DNA of 64,000 nt from Falsiroseomonas selenitidurans (GCF_012103215.1 NZ_JAAVNE010000011.1:62001-126000); one strand, 5' to 3'; shown: positions 8,797 through 20,465, numbered from the stretch's first letter. Notes: generated from the sequence alone by a model not told the origin. A program made the numbers and translations.

Positions 8797-11700
8797 TCAG
8801 AAGATGAAGTCGCTGGCCTGCAGCGTCTTCAGCCCGGTCAGCTCGATCGACATGTCACGCACATTGTCCGCATCGAGACCGATGTTGATGTAGGTGCTGC
8901 CCTGATACTGGTGGTAGCTGACCTGCCCGGCCCCCACGGTGCTGCCCTGGCCTCCCGTGACCAGGCCGAGAAAGGTGAAATCAGCCAGCGGCGCGAGGCC
9001 CGAAAGGTCGATCCTGTCGCCGCTGGCGAAGTCGGCAATGACGTCACGCAGGGTCGTCGTGCTGTCGGACGCGGCCGTGTAGACGAAGCTGTCGCCGTCC
9101 TCGCCGCCGGCGAGGGTATCGCGGCCCGCGCCACCTGTGAGCCGGTCGGCACCATCGCCACCAGTGAGCGAGTCGTTCCCGGCCTGGCCCGACAGCGTGT
9201 CGTCGCCGGCACCGCCCATTAGGATGTCTGCCCCGTTGCCGCCGGTCAGCAGCTTGCCGGTAACCCCGGCAAAGTCATCGGCGTCGAGATCGAACAGGCC
9301 GACCAACTCGATCGACATGTCGCGGAGGTTGTCGCCATTCAACCCGATGTTGATGTAGGTGCTGCCGAGATAGTAGTGGTAGCTCAGTTGGCCTGCGCCG
9401 ACGCTGGAGCCCGCGCCCGGCGAAACCTGCCCAAGCAGGGCGAAGGTCTGCAGCCCATTGGTGCCGGTATCGCCATCCAGTCCGGACAGGTCGATCAAAT
9501 CGCCGGCCTGGAAATCCGTGATGACGTCTCGCAGCGCCGTCGTGCTGTCGCTCGCTTCGGTATAGACGATGCGATCGACCCCTTCGCCGCCTACCAGCGT
9601 GTCGCGCCCCTGGCCGCCCGCCAGAGCGTCATTCCCGTCACCACCGGCCAGCGAATCATTCCCACCGAGGCCGGTCACGGTGTCGGCGCCGCCTGCGCCG
9701 ACGAGGGTGTCGGCGGCCGAGGTGCCGACCAGCAGGGCACCCGGGACGCCCGCGAAGTCGTCGGAGGTGAGCGTGTGCAGCCCGCTCAACTCGATGGTCA
9801 TGTCGCGCGTCGTATCGCCGTCCAGGCCGATGTTGACGAAGGTGCTGCCACCGAACTGGTGGAAGCTGACCTGGCCGGCTTCCAGGGTCGATGCCTGGGC
9901 GGCCGAAACCTGCCCAAGGAAGGCGAAGCCCTGGATGCCCTCCAGTGCCGTGTTGCCGTCGAGCCCGGAGAGATCCAGCAGATCCCCCGCCGCGAAGTCA
10001 GTGACGAGGTCTCGATCCGTGCTGGTGGTTCCGCTCTCGGCCCCGGCGGTCCAGCCGAAGCGATCGGCGCCGGCGCCGCCGGTCAGGGTATCCCGGCCGA
10101 GGCCGCCGAGAAGCAGATCCTCGTCGGCGCCGCCGTTCAGCGCGTCATTGCCCAACCCGCCGATCAGCGTGTCGTTGCCGGCCGCGCCGGTCAGGACGTC
10201 GTTGCCTGCGTCACCATCCAGCCGGTTGGCCAGGTCGGAGCCGACCAGGATGTCGGACCCGCTGCCGCCGATCGCGGCTTCGACATCGGTCAGGATGTCG
10301 CCTGCCGCGTGGCCACCGGCACCGATGCCGGTGGCAAGGTTCACGGTGACGCTCGGCGAGCCGGCATAGGAGACGGTGTCGAAGCCCTCGCCGCCCTCCA
10401 TCGTGTCCGCCCCTGCGCCGCCGATCAGCAGGTCGTTGCCGCCATTGCCGGACAGCAGGTTGGCCCCGGTGTCGCCGGTCAGCGTGTCGCTGCCATTGCC
10501 ACCCGCCAGACCCTCGAAGTCGAACAGCAGGTCGCCCTCCGCGTCGCCGCCCGTAGCCGTGCCGGCCGCCAGGGAGACCGCGACCGCGGCGCTGCCGGCA
10601 TAGCTGGCCACGTCGAAGCCGGTGCCGCCGGCCAACTCGTCGCTGCCGGCGCCGCCGACCAGCATGTCGTTGTCCGCGCCGCCATCCAGCACGTCGTCGC
10701 CGTCGCCGCCGACCAGCAGGTTGGCGGCGCCGTCGCCGTAGATCCGGTCGCCTCCAGCGGTACCGAGGACGTTCTCGATCCCATCCAGTACATCCACCAC
10801 CGTGCCCGGCGCCAGGAGCAGCGCCTGGGTTCCGGCCACGAGGTCGACGAGCACGCCCGACTCATCGCTGTAGTCGACCAGGTCCGCGCCTTCGCCACCC
10901 GAAAGCGAGTCGTTGCCCTCGCCGCCGACCAGCGTGTCGTTGCCCGCCATGCCGAGCAGCGTGTCGTCGCCGGCGCCGCCCTCGATCAGGTCGTTGCCCG
11001 CCGCGCCCACCAGGCTGTCGGCGGCATCGCCGCCCGCCAGCGCGGCGCCGCCCACCGCAACGGTCAGTTCGAAGGCCGAGGAACTCGGCCCCGCCTCGCT
11101 GACATTGCCCGCGACGTCGGTGGCGAAGGCGGTGAGCACCGTGGCGCCCTCCGGCAGCGCCGCATCGGTCGCCAGGCTCCAGACGCCGCCCACCACCTCC
11201 GCAGCGCCGAGCAGCGTGCCGCCGGCCTCGACCGAGACGGTGCTGCCATCTTCGCCGGTGCCGGACACCAGAAGCTGGCTGCCATCGGTCTCCTGCAGCT
11301 GCACCGCCGCGATCACCGGATCGGCGGGCGGGGTGCTGTCGATCTCGATGGCCAGGGTCTCGGAGGTCGCCGTGTTGCCGGCCGCGTCCGTGCCGCGGGC
11401 GGCGAAGTCGTAGATGCCGTCCGCCAGCGCGGTGCTGGTCCAGCTCCAGTCGCCATTGGCATCCGCATCGACGGTGTCCACCACCTCGCCGTCGCGCAGG
11501 ATCTCGACGCTGGCCAGGGCTTCCGCGGTGCCGAACAGGCTCGGCTGCACCTCGCCGGTGATGCCGTCCGATTCGGAGGCGCCGGTGTCGGAGACCGGCT
11601 CCAGCACGATGGTCGGCGTCTCCGTGCCGAGATCGACGGTGACCTCGAAGGCGGTCGAGACCGCCTTGTTGCCCGCCGTGTCGGTGGTGATGGCGATGAT

Positions 11701-14700
11701 GCTGGTGGTGCCTTCCGCCAGCTCGTCGACCGTCAGTTCCACCGTGCCATCCTCGCCAATGGTGCCGCTGGCCAGCAGCGTCTCCCCGGCCTCGAGGCTC
11801 ACCTTGGTGCCGGCCTCGCCGGTCACCAGGAAGGTCGGGGTTGCGTCATTGGTCAGGTCGTCGTCATCGGCGATGCCGCTGTCGGAAGCCGCGACCAGGT
11901 CGAGGGTCGGGGTCACCGGATTCGTCGTGTCGATGATCACTGCCAGGGGGGCGGAGGTGCTGACGTTGCCCGCGGCATCCTCGGATTCCACGGTGATGTC
12001 GTGGCTGCCATCCTCCAGCGTGGTCGCGGTCACCGACCAGGTGCCGTCCGTGACCTCCGCCGTGCCGACCAGCTCGTCATCGGCATAGACCCGCACGACG
12101 GTGCCGGTGTCCGCGGTGCCGGTGAACAGCGGCGTCGCATCGCTGGTGATCTCGTCGTCGTCCTGCGCGCTGTCCGACCCCGCCGCCAGGTCGAGCGTCG
12201 GCTGGGTGGGCGCGGTCAGGTCGATCTCCAGCGCGAAAGGCGCGGAGCCGGCCTTGTTGCCGGCCAGGTCGGTCGCCACCGCCGTCACGCTCTGGCTGCC
12301 CTCGGCCAGCGGCGCCTCGGCCGTGTAGCTCCAATTGCCTTCCGCATCGGCGGCGGTGGTGCCGATCTCCTCGTCATCCACCAGGATGCTGATCGCGGCC
12401 AGCGCCTCCGCGGTGCCGGAGAAGGTGGGCTGCGCCACATTGGTCAGCCCGTCGGCATCATCGGCACCGGTGTCGCTGTCCAGCACCAGCGTCGGGGCCG
12501 GGGTGGCGGTGTCGAAGACGAAGCTGGTCTCGTCCGTCGCCTCCCCGCCCACCGCGTCGGTCTGCGTCACCGTGACCTGGACGGTGCCGTTCGGCAGGTC
12601 GAAGACCTCCGCCAGGTCGACCGACCACAGACCGTCCTCATCGGTCTCGACCACCACACTGTCGCCGCCCAGGCCCTCGACGGCCCAGAAGACCTCGATG
12701 TTGGTCAGGGCGCGACCGGTGCCGCCGACCACCGCGACTTTGCTGCGCCCGTCCTCCGGCGTGCCGCTGTCGGTGGTGAGGGCGACGCTGACCACGGCCG
12801 CCGGCAGGGTCGAGAGGTCGATCGGCGTGCCGCTGTCCACCACCGCGAATTCGACATCCTGCAGCAGGTCCAGGCTGCCGCCATTGAGCGCGGAGATGCT
12901 GCCGTCGAAGTTGCGGATCAGCGTCGTCGCACCGGTGTAGATGGCGGTATCGTTGTCCGCGCCGCCCTGCAGCAGGTCGGCATCGGCACCGCCGAACAGC
13001 AGGTCGTCACCGCCGCCGCCGGCCAGCGTGTCGGCGCCGGCATTGCCGACCAGAAGCTCCACCCCGTCGCTGCCCACCAGGCTGTCGCCGGCGCTGCCGC
13101 CGAGGACCTGGATCAGGGTCTCCGTCGTCCCTTCGAGCGCCACGTTGTCGGCGACGTCGAAGGTCACCGGCACGGTGAAGTTGCGCAGGTTGAAGTCGGT
13201 GTCGACGTTGAGGAAGCTGTTGCCGCTGATGCCGACCGGCGACGCATCGCCGTTGAAGCCGACGGAGATGCCGCTGCCGCTGTTGCTGAAGAGGTTGCCG
13301 GAGACGCTGGTGACCGGCGCGTCGTCATAGCTGTCGAGGTTCAGCGCGGTGCGCACATAGTCGAAGGTGTTGTTGGTGATCACCAGGCTGCTGGCGCTGC
13401 CATCGGACCAGATGCCGCGCTGCCAGTTCGCCCCGCTGAAGCCGCTTTCCGCAGGGCCGCCGAAGAAGTTGCCGTCGAAGGTCACGGCGCCCTGGAAGTT
13501 GGTCGGCAGCAGCACGGCGCGGCCACCGCCGCCGGCATCGGCATTGCCCTGCGGGTTGCTGGCGATGAAGCGGCTGTCCTCCACCAGCACGGTGGCGCCG
13601 CCGGTCAGGCGCAGCATGGCGCCGCCATTGTTGGCCGCCGCCAGGGTATCGGCGCCACCGGTGTAGCGGAACTCGACGCCGGAAATCACCACCTCGCCGC
13701 TTGCGGCGGTCACCTGGCTGGTGCCGGTGATGATGACCTCCGCATGGCGCTCGCCGTCGCCCGCGACGCCGGAATTCGTGCCCAGCAGCGTCACCGCCTT
13801 GGTGATGTTCAGCTGCTCGGCATAGGTGCCCGCCGCGATCAGGATCGTGTCGCCGGCCGATGCCGCGGTCAGGGCCTCGCCGATGGTCGCGAAGCCGTCA
13901 TGGCCGACCAGCAGGAAACGGGCCTCGCCGGTGCCTGTCACCAGCTCCACGCCGGTCAGGCTGTCCGATCCGCCCTCGCCGTCGGCCACCACCCAGGCGG
14001 TGCCGTCGCTGACGATGTCGCCCGCCACCAATTCGGCCCCGTAGCGCGCCAGGTCGGTGCCGTCGCCGCCTTCGATCAGGTCGTTGCCGGCGCCGCCGGT
14101 CAGCGTGTCCGCCTCGCTGCCGCCATCCAGCGTGTCGTCGCCCGCCCCACCCAGCAGGACGTCGGCGTCGGCGCCGCCCAGCAGCGTGTCGCCGTCGCTG
14201 CCGCCGGCCAGGCTGTCCGCGCCCGCGTCGCCATGCAGTTCCGCCGGGCCGGTGCCGGCGTCCAGCGTGTCGTCGCCCTCGCCGCCGAGCAGCGTATCGA
14301 CGCCGTCATTGTCCTCGCCACCCAGCAGCAGGTCATTGCCCGTGCCGCCCGAAAGGCTGTCGCCGCCCGCGCCGCCATCGAGGGTGTCGTCGCCACCCGA
14401 GGCCGCCAGCACGTCGTCGCCGCCGCTGCCGGTCAGGGAATCGGCGCCCGGCGTCATGCCGACAATGGCCTCGCTGCCGTCGCCGCCCTCCACGCGGTTG
14501 CCGCTGAAGGTCGAGTCCGTCTGGTTCTGGAAGAACATGCCGGCGGATCTGCCGCCGTTGATGCCGTCCAGCACGTTGTCGGTCACGGTCGCGCCGTCGC
14601 GCCGCATGCGCAGCGCGTAGGCACCGCCCGCCGTGGTGCCGGTGAAGGTGTTGGCGCTGACGGTGGCGTCGCTGACGTCGATCGTCACCAGCTGGTTGCC

Positions 14701-17265
14701 GAAGGCATTCGCCCCGGCGCTGCCACTGACCAGGTTGTTGGTGAACACGACCCCGTAGGAGGAGGAGGCGCCGGCGCCGCCGCCATTGCCCAGCACGACC
14801 AGCTGGCGCGGCAGGTTGTTGCCGACATTGAACTGGGTGGCGTAGTCCGCCGCCTGGGTCGGCTCCTCACCCACATAGGTCTGGCCGGCGAACTCGTTGC
14901 CGTCGATGGTGATTTCGGTGATGGCGGAGCCGAATTCGGACATCAGGCCGGCATCGCCCTGCGCCACCACCAGGTTGCCCTGGATGGTGTGGCCGCTCTG
15001 CGCGCCCTGCATGTAGACGGCAGCCTTCTCGATCGCACCGTTGCCGTTCAGGCCTTCGATGCGGAAGCCCTGGCCGGTGGCGCCGAGCTGCACGCCGGAC
15101 ACGCCGGCGGTGAACTGCACCGTGCCGAGCTGCGCGCCGGACGGGTTGCCGGCAATGGTGGTCGTCTCGGCCCCGCTGACCGAGAGGATCGTCAGGCCGT
15201 TCTTGTTGATCGTGACATTCTCGGCATAGGTGCCGTCCATCACCAGCACGACTTCGCCGGGCAGGGCGGCGTCGATCGCGGCCTGGATCGTCGTCAGGTC
15301 GCTCGACTCGCCCCCGGCATCCGCCAGGCGCACGGCGCAATCCTCGAACTCCAGCAGCTCCACGCGCCGGATCGTGTCGGTCTCCCCATTGCGGGAGACG
15401 CGCAGCAGGCCGTCCACGACGCTGAAGCTGTATTCGGCGAACTTGCCGGCGAAGCCGATCGAGTCGCCGTTGCCCTCGCCGCCATCCAGCGTGTCCGCAC
15501 CGTCGCTGTCGTGCAGGTTGTCGTTGCCGGCGCCGCCCAGCAGCAGGTCATCGCCCGCGCCGCCATCCAGCGCGTCGTCGCCGCCATTGCCGTGCAGTTC
15601 CTGGGCACCGGCGCCGGCGGCCAGCAGGTTGTTGCCGTCATTGCCGCGCAGTTCCCGCAGGTCGGCCACGGCGGTGGCGTCGATGTGGGCGGAGACGGTG
15701 CCGTTGGTGGCATAGGTGGGGTGCGGGCCGGTGATCGCGACCACCTCCACGCCCGTGACATGGGCGCTCAGCACCAGCTCCTCGGCCTCGGCCGGATTGA
15801 AGACGATCACGTCCTCCCCCGCGCCGCCCAGGATCGTCTCCTCGGCGCCATGTGCATCGGCGCGTGAGATGCGGATCACGTCGTCGCCGGCGCCGGCATC
15901 GATCAGGTCGACGCCGCCGCGACCATCGATCAGGTCGCTGAAGGCCGTGCCGGTGATGCTGTCATCCGTCGCCAGCCCCTGCAGGGTGGAGACCACCACG
16001 TCGGTGTCGCCGAGTGCGGAGAAGAAGCCGGAGGCGTCGATGGTGCCGCCCACCGGGTCCATGTTCAGCAGGCCCCAGGGCGCCGTGAGGTCCGTGGTGG
16101 TGTTGCCGCTGGCGTCGAGGTCGATCGAGGTGAAGTGGTAGAAGGACACCAGATCCTGGGTGTAGTCGCCGCTGAAGCTGTTGCCGGTGACCGTGGCGGT
16201 GAGCGGCGAGATCTGGCTCTGCACCTGCTCGCTCGGGTCGGTGCCGAGCAGCGCCTGGGCGGTGCCGCCCACCGGGCGACCGGCGCCGGTGACGGAGATT
16301 GCCTTGTAGATCGCGCCGGCCGGCTGCGTCGGGCCGACGAAGGCCGGCCCGGTGGAGACGAAGGCGTTGTCGGTCAGCGTCAGTTCGCCGTTGAAGCCGA
16401 ACAGGTTCATGTGGCCGCGGCCGCCCGGGCCGCCGACCACGTCATTGTAGTGGCCATTGTCCTCGAAGGTCGTGCCGGTGACGGTCAGCGCCTCGAGCAG
16501 ATCGGTCTTGGTGGTCGGCTGGCTGCCATTGCTCGGATGGGCATAGAACAGGCCGTTGGTCGCGGCATTGGCGATGCGGGCATCGGCCAGGGTGACGCTG
16601 CCGCCGAGGCTGCGCAGGCTGAGGCCGTAGGTCTCCCCGGTGGCATCGATGGCGAGGTCGCTGATGGTCAGCGACTTGCCGTTCATGTCGCCGTCGACGG
16701 TGATCTGCCCGGCGATGGTGGTGGCCTCGGCGCCGAAGCCGCGCAGCGTCAGGCTCTTGCCGGTGATGGTGGCGTCGCCGGCGAGCGTGCCGGCGGCGAC
16801 GAGGATGGTGTCGCCGTCCACGGCCGCGTCCACCGCCGCCTGCAGGCTGGCGAAGCCGCCATCGCCGACCAGGAGGAACTGGTTGCCCGCGGCGCCGGCC
16901 ACGATCTCCACGCCATCCAGCGTGTCGATGCCCTCGCTGCTCGTCGTCACCACCCAGCGCGTGCCATCGCTGCTGAAGTTGGAGGGGTCGAGGCTGGCCA
17001 GGTCGTAGGTCGCGATGTCGATGTCGCTGCCACCCGCGAGGCTGTCATGGCCGGTGCCGCCGGTCAGCACGTCCGCCCCGGCGTCGCCGAGCAGTGTGTC
17101 GTTGCCGGTGCCGCCCTGGAGGATGTCGTTGCCCTCCTCGCCGTCCACATGGTCGTTGCCGCCGAGGGCGCGGACGAAGTCACTGCCGCCCCCTGCCTCG
17201 ACGGAGTCGGCGCCGTTTGTGAGCGATGCGAAGTTGTCGTTTTCATCAAAGGGAAGCGTGGTCAT
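8797..17265 (-). CDS. Giant RTX repeat protein (2,822 aa) with beta-helix and Ig-like modules, predicted type I secreted
   Basis: The start is the ATG at 17265, because TTGAGGG precedes it at good spacing and the frame above it is not conserved. There is no Sec signal. In order one sees: RTX nonapeptides GGxGxDxLx (residues 20-80); a right-handed beta-helix (about 105-435); RTX (458-600); a second beta-helix (655-930); RTX (940-1070); a third beta-helix (1120-1385); a short RTX block; six Ig-like domains (1490-2070), each ending in DxAGN or a variant; a long RTX block (2075-2390); and three tandem serralysin-type C-terminal units ending in ASDFIF. RTX repeats bind calcium and fold outside the cell, and the end resembles a type I secretion signal. 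No HlyB/HlyD/TolC genes lie in the window. An adhesin, matrix protein or surface enzyme are all possible; no catalytic motif was recognised. Confidence 0.85.
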   Translation of the reverse strand: MTTLPFDENDNFASLTNGADSVEAGGGSDFVRALGGNDHVDGEEGNDILQGGTGNDTLLGDAGADVLTGGTGHDSLAGGSDIDIATYDLASLDPSNFSSDGTRWVVTTSSEGIDTLDGVEIVAGAAGNQFLLVGDGGFASLQAAVDAAVDGDTILVAAGTLAGDATITGKSLTLRGFGAEATTIAGQITVDGDMNGKSLTISDLAIDATGETYGLSLRSLGGSVTLADARIANAATNGLFYAHPSNGSQPTTKTDLLEALTVTGTTFEDNGHYNDVVGGPGGRGHMNLFGFNGELTLTDNAFVSTGPAFVGPTQPAGAIYKAISVTGAGRPVGGTAQALLGTDPSEQVQSQISPLTATVTGNSFSGDYTQDLVSFYHFTSIDLDASGNTTTDLTAPWGLLNMDPVGGTIDASGFFSALGDTDVVVSTLQGLATDDSITGTAFSDLIDGRGGVDLIDAGAGDDVIRISRADAHGAEETILGGAGEDVIVFNPAEAEELVLSAHVTGVEVVAITGPHPTYATNGTVSAHIDATAVADLRELRGNDGNNLLAAGAGAQELHGNGGDDALDGGAGDDLLLGGAGNDNLHDSDGADTLDGGEGNGDSIGFAGKFAEYSFSVVDGLLRVSRNGETDTIRRVELLEFEDCAVRLADAGGESSDLTTIQAAIDAALPGEVVLVMDGTYAENVTINKNGLTILSVSGAETTTIAGNPSGAQLGTVQFTAGVSGVQLGATGQGFRIEGLNGNGAIEKAAVYMQGAQSGHTIQGNLVVAQGDAGLMSEFGSAITEITIDGNEFAGQTYVGEEPTQAADYATQFNVGNNLPRQLVVLGNGGGAGASSSYGVVFTNNLVSGSAGANAFGNQLVTIDVSDATVSANTFTGTTAGGAYALRMRRDGATVTDNVLDGINGGRSAGMFFQNQTDSTFSGNRVEGGDGSEAIVGMTPGADSLTGSGGDDVLAASGGDDTLDGGAGGDSLSGGTGNDLLLGGEDNDGVDTLLGGEGDDTLDAGTGPAELHGDAGADSLAGGSDGDTLLGGADADVLLGGAGDDTLDGGSEADTLTGGAGNDLIEGGDGTDLARYGAELVAGDIVSDGTAWVVADGEGGSDSLTGVELVTGTGEARFLLVGHDGFATIGEALTAASAGDTILIAAGTYAEQLNITKAVTLLGTNSGVAGDGERHAEVIITGTSQVTAASGEVVISGVEFRYTGGADTLAAANNGGAMLRLTGGATVLVEDSRFIASNPQGNADAGGGGRAVLLPTNFQGAVTFDGNFFGGPAESGFSGANWQRGIWSDGSASSLVITNNTFDYVRTALNLDSYDDAPVTSVSGNLFSNSGSGISVGFNGDASPVGISGNSFLNVDTDFNLRNFTVPVTFDVADNVALEGTTETLIQVLGGSAGDSLVGSDGVELLVGNAGADTLAGGGGDDLLFGGADADLLQGGADNDTAIYTGATTLIRNFDGSISALNGGSLDLLQDVEFAVVDSGTPIDLSTLPAAVVSVALTTDSGTPEDGRSKVAVVGGTGRALTNIEVFWAVEGLGGDSVVVETDEDGLWSVDLAEVFDLPNGTVQVTVTQTDAVGGEATDETSFVFDTATPAPTLVLDSDTGADDADGLTNVAQPTFSGTAEALAAISILVDDEEIGTTAADAEGNWSYTAEAPLAEGSQSVTAVATDLAGNKAGSAPFALEIDLTAPTQPTLDLAAGSDSAQDDDEITSDATPLFTGTADTGTVVRVYADDELVGTAEVTDGTWSVTATTLEDGSHDITVESEDAAGNVSTSAPLAVIIDTTNPVTPTLDLVAASDSGIADDDDLTNDATPTFLVTGEAGTKVSLEAGETLLASGTIGEDGTVELTVDELAEGTTSIIAITTDTAGNKAVSTAFEVTVDLGTETPTIVLEPVSDTGASESDGITGEVQPSLFGTAEALASVEILRDGEVVDTVDADANGDWSWTSTALADGIYDFAARGTDAAGNTATSETLAIEIDSTPPADPVIAAVQLQETDGSQLLVSGTGEDGSTVSVEAGGTLLGAAEVVGGVWSLATDAALPEGATVLTAFATDVAGNVSEAGPSSSAFELTVAVGGAALAGGDAADSLVGAAGNDLIEGGAGDDTLLGMAGNDTLVGGEGNDSLSGGEGADLVDYSDESGVLVDLVAGTQALLLAPGTVVDVLDGIENVLGTAGGDRIYGDGAANLLVGGDGDDVLDGGADNDMLVGGAGSDELAGGTGFDVASYAGSAAVAVSLAAGTATGGDAEGDLLFDFEGLAGGNGSDTLTGDTGANLLSGNGGNDLLIGGAGADTMEGGEGFDTVSYAGSPSVTVNLATGIGAGGHAAGDILTDVEAAIGGSGSDILVGSDLANRLDGDAGNDVLTGAAGNDTLIGGLGNDALNGGADEDLLLGGLGRDTLTGGAGADRFGWTAGAESGTTSTDRDLVTDFAAGDLLDLSGLDGNTALEGIQGFAFLGQVSAAQASTLEAGQVSFHQFGGSTFVNIGLDGDTTRDMTIELSGLHTLTSDDFAGVPGALLVGTSAADTLVGAGGADTVTGLGGNDSLAGGDGNDALAGGQGRDTLVGGEGVDRIVYTEASDSTTALRDVITDFQAGDLIDLSGLDGDTGTNGLQTFALLGQVSPGAGSSVGAGQLSYHYYLGSTYINIGLNGDNLRDMSIELVGLFDLDADDFAGVTGKLLTGGNGADILMGGAGDDTLSGQAGNDSLTGGDGADRLTGGAGRDTLAGGEDGDSFVYTAASDSTTTLRDVIADFASGDRIDLSGLAPLADFTFLGLVTGGQGSTVGAGQVSYHQYQGSTYINIGLDADNVRDMSIELTGLKTLQASDFIF
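8800..10100 (-). repeat. Three tandem C-terminal units in the RTX gene
   Basis: The last 1.3 kb of the RTX gene holds three units of roughly 330-380 bp starting near 10100, 9610 and 9125. Each unit reads RDTL-x-GG-x-G-x-D, then an RD-x-(V/I)-x-DF-x-GD segment followed by (L/I)DLSGL, then an aromatic strand SYH or SFH, then GSTYINIGL or GSTFVNIGL, and finally RDM(S/T)IEL. RTX nonapeptides separate them. The pattern matches the M10 serralysin C-terminal domain, which is usually present once. Confidence 0.8.
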
Positions 17266-17819
17266 GGCACAGCCCTCAATTTTGGAACGCACTTCAACCC
17301 TGCGGTCGAGCGACGTCACCGAGCATTGGAGGGAGTCCATTTCGAAGAGTCAAAATCGATTCTTTCGTTAACCTTATGGAAACAAGCATGCTGAGTAATA
17401 TTCTTGCGGATAAAAATATTGTTTCTCACTCTTGCGGCGATTGTATCGACTTGTCGACCAACCTGGGGTTGATAGCAACCCTGATGGTGACGACAACGAA
17501 TCGTTTTCCCGCAGGGGGTTGGCGGACGCCGTCGCGGGGTCGCAAAGACTTGTGAAGCAGAAGTTTATTTTTTTTCTGACATGATTGTGCGGCCGTGCTG
17601 TCGCACCCGCCGACGCGGTGATGCAGAAAAGCGAGACAATCACCAATTGTGTTGTGCTGCCTCTGTTTCGCGAAGGACGCGAGCATCGGGGTGCGCTTCC
17701 CGGCCCGTGACGCGCCATGTCCGCCCGCCTGCCGACGGGCAACCGGCTGGTTGACGGCCGCGGCGGGTGCCAGCAAGTCTGGTCCAGCCGCGTCGTCAGC
17801 GGCGCAGTGGGAGGTGCCG
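17266..17819. other. Long AT-richer intergenic region upstream of the RTX gene and the lipoprotein gene
   Basis: These 554 bases lie between two divergent genes and hold no convincing coding frame. The part from about 17340 to 17600 is strikingly richer in A and T than everything around it, with AATATT repeats near 17399 and 17426 and a run of eight T near 17570. Short symmetric elements are present, for example GTCGAC at 17453. The region probably carries the promoters and operators for both genes. No clear sigma-70 pair with correct spacing could be fixed by eye. Confidence 0.5.
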
Positions 17820-18695
17820 GTGCGACACTTGGTCAATGGGCGCGCCCTGGCGCCGCGGGGTGCGGTCCTGGGTGCCGGAATCCTGGCCGCGCTGCTGCCC
17901 GGCTGCGCGAGCCTTCCCGTTGCGCCGCCGCCACCGGCGGCGCAGGCCGTGGCCGACCCGCAGGACAGTTGCGGGCCGCAGGTGGTGGTGTTCGTCAATG
18001 CCGCCGACCTGTTCGGCAGCCCGCCCCGCCGCAGCGGTCCACCCTCCGCCGCCGAGCTGGCCGCCGAGTTGGCGCGGGAGAATGCGGCGCTGGAGCGGTT
18101 GCAGATCGCCTTCGACGCCCTGCTGTACTGCCGCTGGACCGAGGTGCGGGTGATCCGCGCCGAGGCCGCCTCGGGTGGTCTCCCGCCGGCCGAGCTGCCG
18201 CGCCGCCTGCAGGCGGCCGATGGCCGGCTGCGGCAGGATGTCCGGCGTGCGGAGCAGAGCCGCCAGCGGATCGCCGCGCGGGCGGCGCGGATCGAGCAGG
18301 CGGTGGAGGCCGCGGCCCCCGGCACCCGGGCCGCGGTCGCCGCCGGGCGGGCCGAGGATCCCGGCCGGCCGCGCGCCGTCGCCTCCGCCAGCATCGTGCT
18401 GCGGGCGCGGCCGGAAGGCGATGCGCCGGTCGTGGCGCGGCTGGAGGCCGGCAGCCAGGTCCGCCTCCGTGAGGCGGCCGGTGGCTTCGTCCAGGCCGAT
18501 GGCGGTCCGGACCGCCGCGGCTATGCGCCTGGCACCGCCTTCACCCTGCAGCCTGCCCTGCCGGAGCCGGAGGCGGACGGGGTGGCGCGGCTGCGCAGCC
18601 TGGCGGCCACCAATATCGCGCGGCGCGATGCCTTCGCGCAGAGCGTGGAGCTGGCCAGCCGCTCCGGCCTTCAGGGATTCGAGCCGGCGAGTTGA
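17820..18695 (+). CDS. Lipoprotein with helical region and SH3-like C-terminal domain
   Basis: The chosen GTG start at 17820 follows GGGAGG with 5-base spacing and gives 291 residues beginning with a lipoprotein signal peptide. The lipobox LLPGC puts the acylated Cys near residue 23. A proline/alanine linker follows, then an amphipathic, probably coiled-coil region (about residues 70-175, rich in Arg, Ala and Glu). A segment around residues 180-245 resembles a bacterial SH3 domain (IVLRARPEGDAPVVARLEAG). SH3 domains of this kind bind peptidoglycan or peptides, so an envelope role is likely. The exact family is not recognised. The frame is open upstream to 17649, but that stretch has no signal-peptide logic. 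Confidence 0.7.
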   Translation: MRHLVNGRALAPRGAVLGAGILAALLPGCASLPVAPPPPAAQAVADPQDSCGPQVVVFVNAADLFGSPPRRSGPPSAAELAAELARENAALERLQIAFDALLYCRWTEVRVIRAEAASGGLPPAELPRRLQAADGRLRQDVRRAEQSRQRIAARAARIEQAVEAAAPGTRAAVAAGRAEDPGRPRAVASASIVLRARPEGDAPVVARLEAGSQVRLREAAGGFVQADGGPDRRGYAPGTAFTLQPALPEPEADGVARLRSLAATNIARRDAFAQSVELASRSGLQGFEPAS

Positions 18696-18708
18696 GATCG
18701 GGGGACGG

Positions 18709-18784
18709 TGGTGGAGGTGAGCGGGATCGAACCGCTGACCTCGTCATTGCGAACGACGCGCTCTACCAACTGAGCTACACCCCC
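18709..18784 (-). tRNA. tRNA-Ala (anticodon CGC)
   Basis: The minus strand folds into a complete cloverleaf of 76 bases. The acceptor stem GGGGGTG pairs with CACCTCC with one G-U. The D-arm GCTC/GAGC encloses AGTTGGTA. The anticodon stem carries the loop TTCGCAA with anticodon CGC, which reads the alanine codon GCG. The T-arm AGCGG/CCGCT has loop TTCGATC. Discriminator A and an encoded CCA end follow. It lies alone, between the lipoprotein gene and yggT. Confidence 0.95.
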
Positions 18785-18818
18785 ACACGGCCATGCGTGG
18801 GACCACCGCAGGGCGCGG

Positions 18819-18847
18819 GTTATGAAAGCGGGCGGGGCGGGTGTCAA
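18819..18847 (-). promoter_or_regulatory. Sigma-70 type promoter of tRNA-Ala
   Basis: On the minus strand a consensus -35 box TTGACA (18847-18842) is followed after exactly 17 bases by CATAAC (18824-18819) as a -10 box. Transcription would start near 18812, about 28 bases before the mature tRNA 5' end. Confidence 0.7.
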
Positions 18848-18939
18848 GGCAGGCTCCGCGAAGTTCTGCGGGGCCGGCAAAGCCTTGTTCCACGGGCGCT
18901 GCGCCACTAGGTTTCGCCGGCAACGCCCAGGGGTCGCTG

Positions 18940-19251
18940 ATGCTGCTCGATGCCGTGTTCTTCCTGCTGCGAGCCGGCCTGGACCTGTTCTGGTGGGCCG
19001 TGCTGCTTGCCGCCATCATGCAGACCCTGCTGTCCTTCAACGTGCTGGACGGCCGCAACCGCATCGTCTGGACCATCGCCGATTTCCTGTACCGGGTGAC
19101 GGAGCCGGCGCTGCGCCGGGTGCGCGGCTTCCTGCCCAATCTGGGCGGCGTCGATCTGTCGCCGCTGATCGTGCTGCTGCTGATCACCGCGGCGAACATC
19201 GCGCTGACCGCGATCCAGGGCTACCTGCTGCGCGGCGGCCTGTATTTCTGA
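18940..19251 (+). CDS. YggT family membrane protein
   Basis: The gene encodes 103 residues from the ATG at 18940. Two hydrophobic YGGT segments are visible, LLDAVFFLLRAGLDLFWWAV and DLSPLIVLLLITAANIALTAI. They are separated by the conserved cytoplasmic stretch DFLYRVTEPALRRVR with the NLGGVDLSPL motif. The family is a small inner-membrane protein linked to osmotic tolerance and, in some bacteria, to cell division or photosystem assembly. The direct neighbour is a DUF167/YggU gene, the usual partner, followed by folD. The frame could start 99 bases earlier, but the extra residues are not conserved. Confidence 0.9.
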   Translation: MLLDAVFFLLRAGLDLFWWAVLLAAIMQTLLSFNVLDGRNRIVWTIADFLYRVTEPALRRVRGFLPNLGGVDLSPLIVLLLITAANIALTAIQGYLLRGGLYF

Positions 19252-19291
19252 GCCTGCCGGTCCGGCGGCGCCACGGCCCTGGCGGCTGCGG

Positions 19292-19567
19292 GTGGATGGC
19301 CTGGACCTGGCGGTGAAGGTGCAGCCGCGGGCGCGGCGGCCGGCGGTGGGTGGCCTGGCGCCGGATGGCGCGCTGAAGGTCGCGGTCTCCGACCCGCCGG
19401 AGGATGGCCGCGCCAACCGCGCCGTCTGCCAGGCCGTGGCCAAGGCGCTGGGGCTGGCCGGATCGGCCGTGGCGGTCTTGCATGGCGCCGGCGCCCGGCA
19501 GAAAACCCTGCGCATCCATGGCGACCCGGCGGCCCTGCTGCCGCAACTGGAAAAGCTCCTCGCATGA
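19292..19567 (+). CDS. DUF167 (YggU) family protein
   Basis: This small basic protein has about 91 residues and the family features [36 protein letters not shown] and a C-terminal alpha/beta end with [11 protein letters not shown]. The YggU fold is known structurally but its function is not settled. It starts at a GTG; the reading frame is open upstream but no better start codon is present. Its stop overlaps the folD start by four bases (ATGA), so translation is probably coupled in a yggT-yggU-folD operon. Confidence 0.9.
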   Translation: MDGLDLAVKVQPRARRPAVGGLAPDGALKVAVSDPPEDGRANRAVCQAVAKALGLAGSAVAVLHGAGARQKTLRIHGDPAALLPQLEKLLA

Positions 19568-20406
19568 CGGCCCAGATCATCGACGGCAAGGCGGTTGCGG
19601 CCACGCTGCGCCAGCACATCGCCGCCCGCACCGCGGCGCTCGGCTTCCGCCCGGGCCTGCGCGTGGTGCGGGTGGGCGAGGACCCGGCCTCCGGCGTCTA
19701 TGTCCGCAACAAGGACCGCGCGGCGAAGGAGGTGGGCTTCGACAGCGCCACCATCGCCCTGCCCGCCAGCACGACGGAAGATGCGCTGCTGGCCGAGGTG
19801 GCGCGGCTGAACGCCGACCCGGCGGTGGACGGCATCCTGGTGCAACTGCCCCTGCCGCCGCAGATCCGCGCCGACCGCGTGATCGCCGCCGTGGCGCCGG
19901 AGAAGGATGTGGACGGCTTCCACCCGCTGAACGCCGGGCGGCTGGCCAGCGGCCAGCCGGGGCTGGTGCCCTGCACGCCGAAGGGGGTGATGCACCTGCT
20001 GCGCGCCGCCGGGGCGGCCCTGCCGGGGGCGCGGGCGGTGGTGCTGGGGCGCAGCAACATCGTCGGCCGGCCCATGGCGCAGCTGCTGCTGGCGGCCGAC
20101 TGCACCGTGACGGTGGTGCATTCCCGCACCCGGGACCTGCCGGCGGAATGCCGCCGGGCGGAGATCCTGGTCGCCGCGGTCGGGCGGGCGGAGATGGTGC
20201 GCGGCGACTGGGTGGCGGAAGGCGCCACCGTCATCGATGTCGGCATCAACCGCCTGGCCGATGGCCGGCTGATGGGCGACGTCGCCTACGCCGAGGTCGC
20301 GGCGCATTGCGGGGCCATCACCCCGGTGCCGGGTGGCGTCGGGCCGATGACCATCGCCTGCCTGCTGGAGAACACGCTGGACGCGGCCCTGGCCCGCCGC
20401 GGCTGA
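19564..20406 (+). CDS. folD: Bifunctional methylenetetrahydrofolate dehydrogenase / methenyltetrahydrofolate cyclohydrolase
   Basis: The 280-residue product shows the FolD signatures. They are [24 protein letters not shown] with the catalytic Lys in the YxxxK site, [20 protein letters not shown], the NADP-binding [17 protein letters not shown], and the C-terminal [18 protein letters not shown]. It interconverts 5,10-methylene-, methenyl- and 10-formyl-tetrahydrofolate in the cytoplasm and supplies one-carbon units. The ATG overlaps the stop of yggU, which supports co-expression. Length is normal for the family and no key residue is missing. Confidence 0.97.
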   Translation: MTAQIIDGKAVAATLRQHIAARTAALGFRPGLRVVRVGEDPASGVYVRNKDRAAKEVGFDSATIALPASTTEDALLAEVARLNADPAVDGILVQLPLPPQIRADRVIAAVAPEKDVDGFHPLNAGRLASGQPGLVPCTPKGVMHLLRAAGAALPGARAVVLGRSNIVGRPMAQLLLAADCTVTVVHSRTRDLPAECRRAEILVAAVGRAEMVRGDWVAEGATVIDVGINRLADGRLMGDVAYAEVAAHCGAITPVPGGVGPMTIACLLENTLDAALARRG

Positions 20407-20465
20407 GGGTGCAAGCCGGCCGCCGCGCGCGGTAGGGAAGCCGACCACCAAGGGCATTCCGTTCC

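Noticed and set aside
9376..15867. A 2,163-codon open frame on the plus strand opposite the RTX gene, with several shorter ones.
   Set aside because: In this GC-rich DNA, frames antisense to a real gene stay open because stop codons are rare. The minus strand shows clear RTX, beta-helix and Ig motifs, while the plus-strand product is an unstructured Ala/Val/Arg/Gln/His mix.
17300..17365. A TTGACT as a -35 box in front of the RTX gene.
   Set aside because: No matching -10 box at 16-18 bases was found, and the surrounding AT-rich DNA gives many chance matches.
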